This document shows positions 1-4,653 of a DNA stretch of 5,672 bases, piece by piece; within the stretch, counting starts at the first letter, position 1; the number at the start of each line of letters is the position of its first letter. The translations under genes were made by a program, and so were the position numbers. The notes below the pieces were generated by a model, which did not search any database, was not told where the DNA came from, and worked only from the letters and a program-made list of their open reading frames with translations. The DNA is from an uncultured Angelakisella sp. Lineage in GTDB: Bacteria > Bacillota > Clostridia > Oscillospirales > Ruminococcaceae. Location: positions 1 through 5,672 of the forward strand of contig CANOCD010000092.1 of the NCBI GenBank assembly GCA_947564495.1. Reading direction: 5' to 3'.

Positions 1-669
1 GTCCCGCATCACCTCGTATTCGATCTCCTTGTACCCCTTGATGCTCTTTTCCACCAAGACCTGGTGGACCGGGGAAAGCTTCAGGGCGTTCTTCATGATC
101 TCCCGCAGCTCCTCCGGGGTGTCGGCAAAGCCGCCCCCGGTTCCACCCAGGGTAAAGGCGGGGCGCAGCACCACCGGGTAACCGATCCGCTCCGCGGCAT
201 CCTCCGCTTCGGGGATGGTGGTGGCAATCTCCGAGGGACAGACCGGCTCCCCGATTTCCTGGCAGAGTTCCTTGAATAGCTCCCGGTCCTCGGCCCGCTC
301 GATGCTGGCGGAGGAGGTGCCCAGCAGCTCCACCTGGCACTCCCGAAGGACCCCCTTCTTCTCCAGCTGCATGGCCAGGTTCAGGCCGGTTTGTCCCCCG
401 ATGCCGGGGACGATGGCGTCGGGCCGTTCGTGGCGGATAATCTTGGCCACATACTCCAGGGTGAGGGGTTCCATGTAAATCCGGTCGGCAATGGCCCGGT
501 CGGTCATAATGGTGGCAGGATTGGAGTTTGCCAGCACCACCTCATAGCCTTCTTCCTTAAGGGCCAGGCAGGCCTGGGTTCCGGCGTAGTCGAATTCGGC
601 GGCCTGTCCAATGACAATGGGACCGCTGCCGATGACCATAATCTTGCGGAGGTCAGTTCTTTTGGGCAT
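1..669 (-). CDS. carB: Carbamoyl-phosphate synthase large subunit, N-terminal part (runs off the window)
   Basis: CarB takes ammonia delivered by CarA and uses two ATP and bicarbonate to make carbamoyl phosphate for pyrimidine and arginine synthesis in the cytoplasm. The frame is open for 223 codons to the window edge; full-length CarB is about 1,070 residues, so only the start of the first (carboxy-phosphate) half is seen. The N-terminus carries a nucleotide-binding start ([15 protein letters not shown], residues 9-23), the [10 protein letters not shown] stretch (25-34), [10 protein letters not shown] (48-57), [16 protein letters not shown] (88-103) and the ATP-grasp glycine loop [14 protein letters not shown] (168-181), then [17 protein letters not shown] (207-223). 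The ATG has an AAAGGAGG site 7 nt upstream (677-684) inside the end of carA. The first 17 nt overlap carA, suggesting translational coupling and 1:1 subunit supply. Identification is firm; which carbamoyl phosphate pathway dominates is inferred from the adjacent pyrC. Confidence 0.97.
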   Translation of the reverse strand, partial: MPKRTDLRKIMVIGSGPIVIGQAAEFDYAGTQACLALKEEGYEVVLANSNPATIMTDRAIADRIYMEPLTLEYVAKIIRHERPDAIVPGIGGQTGLNLAMQLEKKGVLRECQVELLGTSSASIERAEDRELFKELCQEIGEPVCPSEIATTIPEAEDAAERIGYPVVLRPAFTLGGTGGGFADTPEELREIMKNALKLSPVHQVLVEKSIKGYKEIEYEVMRD

Positions 670-1771
670 AGGGAAGCCTCCTTTCCTTCTTTTCCGCCGC
701 CATCAGGGCGATAAACTGGTCAAACAGGTAACCGCTGTCCTGGGGACCGGGGGCGCTTTCCGGGTGGTACTGCACCGAAAACACCTTGTCCCTGGTGCAG
801 CAAACCCCTTCCACCGTGCCGTCCAGAAGGTTCTGGTGGGTCAGTTCCAGCCCCGTCCCCCGAAGGGACCGGGCGTCCACGGCATAGCTGTGGTTCTGGG
901 AGGTGATCTCCACCTTACCGGTGAGGAGGTTCTTTACCGGGTGGTTGCCCCCTCTGTGGCCGAACTTCAGCTTATAGGTTCGTCCGCCGTAGGCCAGGGA
1001 GATGATCTGGTGCCCCAGGCAGATGCCGAATACCGGCAGCTTTCCCCGCACCTCCCGCAGGAGGTCGATAACCGGCAGGGCGTCCTCCGGGTCCCCGGGG
1101 CCGTTGGAGAGAAAGAGGCCATCGGGCTTCATCTCCAGTACCGTCCTGGCGTCGGTATTCCACGGCACCACGGTGACATTGCATCCCCGGGCGTTAAGAG
1201 AACGGACGATGTTCAGCTTGATGCCGCAGTCCACCGCCACCACGTTGTACAGGTGGTCCGGAGTGCGGGCAAACCATCGCTTGCGGCAGCTTACCCGGCT
1301 GATGGCGTCCCGGGGAACCGGAGTCTCCTTGATGATACGCACTCCCTCTTCGGCAGGGGTATCCGCGCCGGTGAGAAGGACCCGGCGGCTCCCCAGATCC
1401 CGGATGCTCCGGGTCAGCTTCCGGGTGTCCATTCCCTCGATGCCGGGGATGCCGTACTCCTCCAGGATCTCCGAAAGGGTCTTGGTGCAGCGGAAGTTGG
1501 AGGGAAGGTCGTTGTACTCCCCCACCACCAGGGCCCCGATGGTAGGCACCCGGGTCTCGAAGTCCTCGTCCGTGATGCCGTAGTTGCCAATCAGGGGGTA
1601 GGTCATCACCACCGCCTGGTCGGTGTAGGAGGGGTCGGAGACAATCTCCTGATACCCCACCATAGAGGTGTTAAAAACGATCTCGCAGACAGCGTTTTCT
1701 CTGGCTCCGAAGCCGTAGCCAAGGTACTCTTCCCCATCCTCCAGGATCAGCTTGCGGTCATATGGTCTCAT
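653..1771 (-). CDS. carA: Carbamoyl-phosphate synthase small (glutaminase) subunit
   Basis: CarA hydrolyses glutamine and channels the ammonia to CarB. The product is 372 residues from the chosen start, close to the usual 360-385. The N-terminal CPSase domain (about 1-150) contains [20 protein letters not shown] and [13 protein letters not shown]. The C-terminal class I glutamine amidotransferase domain begins near [16 protein letters not shown] (177-192), has SNGPGDP (222-228), the nucleophile elbow FGICLGHQ with catalytic Cys251, and the catalytic His336 and Glu338 in QYHPES. An in-frame ATG seven codons upstream (1792) has no ribosome binding site, whereas the ATG at 1771 has AAAGGGAGG 9 nt upstream, so the shorter form is preferred. 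The gene follows pyrC by 171 nt and overlaps carB by 17 nt. No missing catalytic residue is seen. Confidence 0.97.
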   Translation of the reverse strand: MRPYDRKLILEDGEEYLGYGFGARENAVCEIVFNTSMVGYQEIVSDPSYTDQAVVMTYPLIGNYGITDEDFETRVPTIGALVVGEYNDLPSNFRCTKTLSEILEEYGIPGIEGMDTRKLTRSIRDLGSRRVLLTGADTPAEEGVRIIKETPVPRDAISRVSCRKRWFARTPDHLYNVVAVDCGIKLNIVRSLNARGCNVTVVPWNTDARTVLEMKPDGLFLSNGPGDPEDALPVIDLLREVRGKLPVFGICLGHQIISLAYGGRTYKLKFGHRGGNHPVKNLLTGKVEITSQNHSYAVDARSLRGTGLELTHQNLLDGTVEGVCCTRDKVFSVQYHPESAPGPQDSGYLFDQFIALMAAEKKERRLPYAQKN

Positions 1772-1780
1772 AGGCTGTTT

Positions 1781-1789
1781 CCTCCCTTT
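1781..1789 (-). promoter_or_regulatory. Ribosome binding site that decides the carA start
   Basis: AAAGGGAGG lies 9 nt upstream of the ATG at 1771 and is itself inside the seven-codon extension from the alternative ATG at 1792. The extension would therefore put the Shine-Dalgarno sequence within the coding region, and the 1792 ATG is preceded by CGATTTGT with no such site. Confidence 0.8.
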
Positions 1790-1909
1790 CATACAAATCG
1801 CTGACTAAAAGCCGGCAGTCCCCACGCCGTGTGCGCTGGTCCGGCATATTCCCGCCGGGTCTGCCAAGGTCCGTTCCTTTGGGACGAAGCTGGCGCCGCC
1901 CCATCCGAT

Positions 1910-1944
1910 AAAAAAACAGTTTTACCAGAAATCGCCTGGCTGTT
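1910..1944 (-). terminator. Weak terminator-like hairpin plus U7 tract between pyrC and carA
   Basis: Read on the minus strand, the pyrC stop region runs into an outer stem AACAG/CTGTT and an inner stem CCAG/CTGG (loop GCGATTT), with an unpaired TAAAA on one side, followed directly by seven Ts (1910-1916). The stem is short and interrupted, so it may reduce rather than stop transcription into carA. No promoter is evident between it and carA, which argues for read-through. The remainder of the 171-nt gap (1772-1909) holds a small inverted repeat (CCGGC/GCCGG, loop GGGAATAT) and no supported gene. Confidence 0.3.
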
Positions 1945-3157
1945 ATGGATTTTTCGCTTCATAGGTCTTTCCGTTCCAATGTGTCAGTTCCCACCGGCCG
2001 TACAAGGTCTCCCCGGCAAAGGGGGTGCTACGGCCCTTGGTAGCGAAGGTCTCCGGGTCGGCGACAAAGGGCGTTTCCACCTCAAAGACGGTGTACCCAG
2101 GATCATCTGGGATGGAAAACCGCCGCCGGGGGTTGTCGCTGAGGAGCCGGGACAGCTGCTCTATGGTCAGGATGCCGGGGCGGACCAGATAGCTGTAAAG
2201 GACCGGAAAGGCGGTTTCCAGCCCCACCACCCCCATCAGGCTTTTTTCCAGCCCCCGGTTTTTTTCCTCCGCCGAATGGGGGGCGTGGTCGGTGGCGATC
2301 ATATCAATGGTTCCGTCCAGCAGTCCGGCGATAAGGGCCTCCCGGTCCTCCTTCCCCCGGAGGGGCGGGTTCATCTTAAAGCGGCCCTCCTCCTGAAGGT
2401 CTTCGTCGCAGAGGGCCAGATAGTGGGGGGCGGTTTCACAGGTGACGTTCACTCCAGCCGCCTTGGCCTGGCGGATTAGGGCGACGCTTTCCCTGGCGGA
2501 GACATGGCAGACATGATAGGGGCATCCGGTCTCCGCCGCCAGGTCCAGGTCCCGCTGGATCTGACGCCATTCGCTTTCGCTGGAGATGCCCTGGTGGCCG
2601 TGGGCCCGGGCGTAGGCCCCGTCATGGATGTACCCCCCATGGAGAAGGCTGTTGTCCTCGCAGTGGGCGGCAAGGACCTTTCCCATCCCTAGGCGCTTTA
2701 CCTCTGTCATGGCCCGGCGCATCATCTCCCCGCTTTGGACCCCGCGGCCGTCATCGGAGTACCCGCAGATCAGGGGGGAATGGATCTCTGCAAGGTCGGC
2801 CAGCTCTTCCCCCCGTTCCCCCCGGGTGATGGCCCCATAGGGATATACCGGAATCAGGGCGTTCCGGTCGATCAGCTCCAGCTGGACACGAAGGTTCTCC
2901 GGGCTGTCGGGCACCGGGTCCAGGTTAGGCATGGTGCAGACGGCGGTATATCCCCCCCGGACTGCCGCCATGGTTCCGGTGCCAATGGTCTCCTTATAAG
3001 AATACCCCGGCTCTCGGAAATGCACATGCACATCACAAAAGCCGGGGAAAACGACATAGGGACCAGAAGAAACGGGAACACGGCCACCGCCGGAAAGAAA
3101 CTGGCGAATGGCGGCTTCCCGCTGGGTATTGGGGTGGTTCATCGGGTTGTTGTTCAA
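1943..3157 (-). CDS. pyrC: Dihydroorotase (class I, with shortened N-terminus)
   Basis: PyrC reversibly cyclises N-carbamoyl-aspartate to dihydroorotate, the third step of de novo UMP synthesis. From the TTG at 3157 the product is 404 residues. Amidohydrolase motifs appear in order: DVHVHFREPG with zinc ligands His44 and His46; YSDDG (Asp135/136); AAHCED (His165); CHVSA (His218); APHYLAL; KMNPPLRG (Asn263, substrate binding); and ATDHAPHS (Asp290, catalytic, with His294). The usual class I N-terminal stretch of about 50 residues (strands of the small beta domain before PGxxDxHVH) is replaced by a shorter, unrelated-looking segment (NHPNTQREAAIRQFLSG). The C-terminal tail TPFAGETLYGRWELTHWNG is kept. 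TTG is chosen because AAAGGGGGAG precedes it at good spacing; alternatives are ATG 3142 (399 residues, no well-placed ribosome site) and ATG 3250 (overlaps the leader terminator). It is the first gene of the pyrC-carA-carB cluster. Confidence 0.95.
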   Translation of the reverse strand: MNNNPMNHPNTQREAAIRQFLSGGGRVPVSSGPYVVFPGFCDVHVHFREPGYSYKETIGTGTMAAVRGGYTAVCTMPNLDPVPDSPENLRVQLELIDRNALIPVYPYGAITRGERGEELADLAEIHSPLICGYSDDGRGVQSGEMMRRAMTEVKRLGMGKVLAAHCEDNSLLHGGYIHDGAYARAHGHQGISSESEWRQIQRDLDLAAETGCPYHVCHVSARESVALIRQAKAAGVNVTCETAPHYLALCDEDLQEEGRFKMNPPLRGKEDREALIAGLLDGTIDMIATDHAPHSAEEKNRGLEKSLMGVVGLETAFPVLYSYLVRPGILTIEQLSRLLSDNPRRRFSIPDDPGYTVFEVETPFVADPETFATKGRSTPFAGETLYGRWELTHWNGKTYEAKNP

Positions 3158-3161
3158 GCTG

Positions 3162-3171
3162 CTCCCCCTTT
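3162..3171 (-). promoter_or_regulatory. Ribosome binding site supporting a TTG start for pyrC
   Basis: AAAGGGGGAG ends 4 nt before the TTG at 3157; counted from the GGGGG core the gap is 6 nt. The next in-frame ATG (3142) is about 19 nt away, too far for normal use. This favours TTG, which often lowers initiation efficiency, but the choice is an inference from spacing. Confidence 0.6.
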
Positions 3172-3189
3172 CTGTGCTGAACAGGTTCT

Positions 3190-3203
3190 TGGACCGAAGT
3201 CCA
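3190..3203 (-). other. UUCG-tetraloop hairpin in the pyrC leader
   Basis: A perfect inverted repeat TGGAC-TTCG-GTCCA forms a 5-bp stem closed by a C(UUCG)G tetraloop, known to be exceptionally stable in RNA. It lies one base beyond the U tract of the leader terminator and 18 nt before the ribosome binding site. It could act as an mRNA 5'-end stabiliser, a pausing or folding nucleus, or be incidental. No partner protein is recognised. Confidence 0.6.
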
Positions 3204-3204
3204 T

Positions 3205-3229
3205 AAAAAAGGCTTACCGGTGGGTAAGC
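3205..3229 (-). terminator. Intrinsic terminator in the pyrC leader (candidate attenuator)
   Basis: On the minus strand a perfect 7-bp stem GCTTACC/GGTAAGC with loop CACC (3212-3229) is followed by C and six Ts (3205-3210), the form of a Rho-independent terminator. It lies 48 nt upstream of the TTG start and downstream of both predicted promoters, so it would act on the operon's own transcript. Pyrimidine operons of Firmicutes are commonly attenuated in their leaders through PyrR. Here the terminator is recognisable, but no PyrR-binding loop consensus was found, so any control signal is unknown. Confidence 0.65.
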
Positions 3230-3257
3230 GGGTGTTCTGCCGGCTGGCATTTCTGCT

Positions 3258-3286
3258 AGTTTACCACGGCGGGGCGGGGTTGTCAA
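3258..3286 (-). promoter_or_regulatory. Proximal promoter P2 of the pyrC-carAB operon
   Basis: TTGACA (3281-3286, perfect -35) is followed by a 17-bp spacer and TAAACT (3258-3263, 4/6 match to TATAAT), a vegetative SigA-type promoter. Transcription would begin around 3250-3252, giving a leader of roughly 93 nt that contains the terminator and the UUCG hairpin. The spacer is almost entirely one copy of a 12-bp GC-rich repeat, unusual for a promoter spacer. Confidence 0.7.
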
Positions 3287-3301
3287 GTGGGCGGGGCGGG
3301 G
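3268..3301 (-). repeat. Two identical 12-bp direct repeats around the P2 -35 box (candidate operator)
   Basis: CCCCGCCCCGCC occurs twice on the minus strand, at 3290-3301 and 3268-3279, exactly 22 bp apart (about two helical turns). The first copy is just upstream of the TTGACA box and the second fills the -35/-10 spacer. This placement suits a DNA-binding regulator acting on RNA polymerase. Each copy also has an internal CCCCG repeat, so slippage or composition bias in GC-rich DNA is an alternative explanation. Confidence 0.5.
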
Positions 3302-3358
3302 ATTTTTGCACAAAGTTGGGGGTGGTTTTCCTCCTCATTTGTACCCGACCATTTATCA

Positions 3359-3378
3359 GTCGCTTGCCAGGGAGCGAC
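3359..3378 (-). other. Hairpin in the distal leader of the pyr operon
   Basis: A perfect 6-bp inverted repeat GTCGCT/AGCGAC with an 8-nt loop (CCCTGGCA) lies about 40 nt into the transcript predicted from P1. A second small inverted repeat, GCTTT-CC-AAAGC, is at 3392-3403, near the P1 start. Neither is followed by a T tract, so they are not terminators. They could be folded leader RNA or operator dyads; no known riboswitch class was recognised in 3287-3419. Confidence 0.4.
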
Positions 3379-3425
3379 AAACATTTGCGGGGCTTTGGAA
3401 AGCGAATGGGTTTTTGTTTGTAGAT

Positions 3426-3434
3426 ATTATAGCA
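3426..3434 (-). promoter_or_regulatory. Distal promoter P1 (extended -10) upstream of pyrC
   Basis: TGCTATAAT is a perfect extended -10 element (TATAAT at 3426-3431 with TG one base upstream). The best -35 candidate, CTGGCT at 3450-3455 with an 18-bp spacer, is poor, as is typical when an extended -10 is present. Initiation near 3417-3419 would give a leader of about 260 nt, passing through P2 and the leader terminator. It abuts the U tract of the upstream terminator, so one operon's end and the next one's start are packed together. Confidence 0.65.
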
Positions 3435-3440
3435 CGATTG

Positions 3441-3473
3441 AAAAATAAAAGCCAGCTTTTTCTGAGCTGGGCT
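3441..3473 (-). terminator. Intrinsic terminator upstream of the pyr operon
   Basis: On the minus strand AGCC-(C)-AGCT pairs with AGCTGGCT (8 bp with one bulged C, loop CAGAAAA), followed by TTATTTTT (3441-3449). It would end transcripts arriving from the sortase side or from the intergenic element, and sits immediately upstream of P1. The sortase stop is about 370 nt away, which is long for its dedicated terminator. Confidence 0.6.
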
Positions 3474-3609
3474 GGGCTTCGTCTGTTCCAGATTCGGGCC
3501 CCTGCGGGGCCCTGTCTGAAAGGGCGGGCGGTACAGGGCGCTGGCGGGGGCGCTCCTGCGGCTGGGTGCCGGCCAGGCTCGTTACCGGCCGCAGGTTGTC
3601 ACTTCGATT

Positions 3610-3711
3610 TCAGTGGGTACAAAGGAAAAACCAGCCCTTCATTTCCAGCGCCATGTTTTTCCTGCGTCCGGTTTTGTTAGGCCCGTTCCTTGGTTCAGCG
3701 GCCCAGTCCAT
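3610..3711 (-). CDS. Possible 33-residue open frame inside the intergenic element
   Basis: An ATG at 3711 opens 33 codons beginning MDWAAEPRNGPNK and ending KGWFFLCTH, basic in the middle (KTGRRKN) and aromatic at the end. The frame is also open upstream through a GGGG-LYEF stretch toward the triple hairpin, so the ATG may be internal to a longer frame. No ribosome binding site precedes the ATG, and nothing identifies a function. The codons could be a genuine microprotein, a decayed gene remnant carried within a repeat, or chance. It is listed because it occupies the only part of the element free of strong inverted repeats. Confidence 0.2.
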   Translation of the reverse strand: MDWAAEPRNGPNKTGRRKNMALEMKGWFFLCTH

Positions 3712-3745
3712 AAATTCGTACAGACCGCCACCGCCTAGGGGTATT

Positions 3746-3808
3746 TCGCTCCTGCGGGAGCGACCAGGGGCGTCGCCCCTGGACCCTACCGCCCTTTGAA
3801 AAGGGCGG
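3746..3808. repeat. Cluster of three near-contiguous perfect hairpins downstream of the sortase
   Basis: Stems of 7, 8 and 9 bp (3746-3763, 3764-3782, 3789-3808) with loops of 4, 3 and 2 nt follow each other with gaps of 0 and 6 bp. The cluster starts about 37 nt past the sortase stop codon. In RNA it would block 3' exonucleases and could protect the sortase message; as DNA it resembles clustered palindromic repeats of bacterial intergenic regions. There is no U run, so classical intrinsic termination is unlikely. Confidence 0.65.
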
Positions 3809-3844
3809 CCCTAAACTTTGCCTGGCTCGGATCATACCTTGTGC

Positions 3845-4585
3845 TTATCCCGGCGCCTGGGCCCCCAACACCACGAACCGGCCCTCTTCCCCCTGGTAGC
3901 TGCAAGTCGACAGCAGCGCCAGCCTTGTCCCAAACTCGGGCCGGAAAACCATGGGCCACAGCGACCGCTCCCCCGCCTGGTCCAGGTACTCGTCAAAAAT
4001 CTCCCGTTCCCCCAGGTCCACATACTGGTACGGAAAGTCCCCCTCCCCCGCCGTGCAGTAAAAGGCCGCAATGACCCGGTACTCCCGCTCCTCGGCAAGG
4101 GTATCCAGCCGAAAGACCGGGTGCTCCCGGGCGTACTCCTCCCGGGCGTAGGCGGTGAGCCCCCCGAACATGGTCCCGTTCTTCATGTTATGCCCGTAGA
4201 CGATGACGTTGCTCCCGTCCGGGGCGCAGCCCTCCCCGATGAACAGGCTCCCGCTCATGGCATAGCTGCCGTCAAAAGCCATCCGCAGATACTTTTCCGG
4301 CGCCGCCGGGGTGTACATCACCGGATAGTCCAGGTCGGTCTCCGGGATGGAGAGCCATCCCCCCAGATCCTGGTTCTGGTCGTAAAGGGCGTCGTACTTC
4401 ATCAGCCGCCCGCTGGGGGCGTACTTCTCCCCGCCGGAAAACTCCCGCACCTGCTGGACCAGTTCCCGGTTGGCCCGGTCCTCCCGGCTGGACCGCAGGG
4501 CCCCGGCCGCCGCCCTGCCGCCGGTGTAGAGAAAACCCAGGACACAGACGGCCAGGGCGATCTGCCAAAGCTGGGGCTTCTTCAT
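3845..4585 (-). CDS. srtB: Class B sortase (membrane-anchored cysteine transpeptidase)
   Basis: Class B sortases cut a C-terminal sorting motif in secreted proteins and join them to the peptidoglycan cross-bridge or to each other on the outer face of the membrane. The product is 246 residues, typical of the family. A single hydrophobic segment near residues 7-21 follows MKKPQ and serves as an uncleaved signal anchor with the enzyme outside. The core has GGWLSIPETDLDYPVM (75-90), then VIVYGHNMKNGTMFGGL (127-143) with catalytic His132, and LALLSTCSYQGEEGRFVV (222-239) with nucleophile Cys228 and Arg236. The NMKNGTMF stretch is characteristic of class B. The ATG has GGGAGG 8 nt upstream. No sortase substrate is in the window, so the target is unknown. 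It follows the hybrid kinase by 68 nt in the same direction with no promoter recognised between, so co-transcription is likely but unproven. Confidence 0.93.
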   Translation of the reverse strand: MKKPQLWQIALAVCVLGFLYTGGRAAAGALRSSREDRANRELVQQVREFSGGEKYAPSGRLMKYDALYDQNQDLGGWLSIPETDLDYPVMYTPAAPEKYLRMAFDGSYAMSGSLFIGEGCAPDGSNVIVYGHNMKNGTMFGGLTAYAREEYAREHPVFRLDTLAEEREYRVIAAFYCTAGEGDFPYQYVDLGEREIFDEYLDQAGERSLWPMVFRPEFGTRLALLSTCSYQGEEGRFVVLGAQAPG

Positions 4586-4602
4586 CCTTTCTTCCTCCCA
4601 AA

Positions 4603-4633
4603 GGGGCCGGTGAGCTCATGCCCCACCGGCCCC
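4603..4633 (-). other. Strong 10-bp hairpin in front of the sortase ribosome binding site
   Basis: GGGGCCGGTG pairs perfectly with CACCGGCCCC across an 11-nt loop, 20 nt past the kinase stop codon. On the minus strand it is followed by only TTT and then, 3 nt on, the GGGAGG of the sortase. It is a poor terminator by its U tract but could partly terminate, act as an RNA processing site, or modulate sortase translation by its closeness to the ribosome binding site. Confidence 0.55.
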
Positions 4634-4653
4634 TGTAGATCGTTCTTCCAAGA

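Larger units (their letters stand above)
3474..3844. repeat. Hairpin-rich intergenic element, possible dispersed repeat
   Basis: This gene-free stretch holds at least five perfect inverted repeats. They are: GGGCCCC-TGC-GGGGCCC (3496-3512); CCTGCGGC/GCCGCAGG (3555-3562 with 3588-3595); TCGCTCC-TGCG-GGAGCGA (3746-3763); CCAGGGGC-GTC-GCCCCTGG (3764-3782); and CCGCCCTTT-GA-AAAGGGCGG (3789-3808). A further pair, GCCCTGT/ACAGGGC (3509-3515 with 3533-3539), competes with the first. The 11-mer CGCTCCTGCGG appears at both ends (3551 and 3747). The last three hairpins are nearly contiguous and none has a T tract, so they are not simple terminators. The density suggests a REP/BIME-like or other dispersed element, or a structured RNA. 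Copy number cannot be judged from one window. Confidence 0.5.

Noticed and set aside
611..1804. Long open frame on the plus strand opposite carA (397 codons)
   Set aside because: It is antisense to an unambiguous carA with all catalytic motifs; long shadow frames are expected in GC-rich coding DNA, and the peptide shows no domain.
1758..1904. 48-codon minus-strand frame between pyrC and carA, ending inside the carA start
   Set aside because: No ribosome binding site before its ATG and an Arg/Gly/Pro composition typical of random GC-rich sequence; the stop position near the carA start is probably chance.
3323..3335. Perfect AGGAGG on the minus strand in the leader, suggesting a gene start
   Set aside because: No ATG, GTG or TTG lies at a usable distance; the nearest TTG (3313) is about 16 nt away and merely extends the pyrC frame.
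3283..3384. 33-codon minus-strand frame in the P1 leader (starts MFVAPWQATDKW), possible leader peptide
   Set aside because: Two Trp codons drew attention, but there is no ribosome binding site, it belongs to a pyrimidine rather than tryptophan operon, and its stop falls in the P2 -35 box.
3205..3419. PyrR-binding loop, T-box or known riboswitch in the pyrC leader
   Set aside because: No UCCNGNGAGG-like hairpin loop and no GGUGG-type T-box antiterminator motif was found by eye; a covariance search would be needed to exclude a divergent form.
3306..3680. Plus-strand open frame of 124 codons across the pyr leader and intergenic element
   Set aside because: It runs through two promoters, a terminator and hairpins on the other strand, has no ribosome binding site and a biased composition.
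3474..3844. CRISPR array or insertion sequence
   Set aside because: The repeats are inverted and non-uniform rather than regularly spaced direct repeats, and no transposase or terminal duplication is visible.
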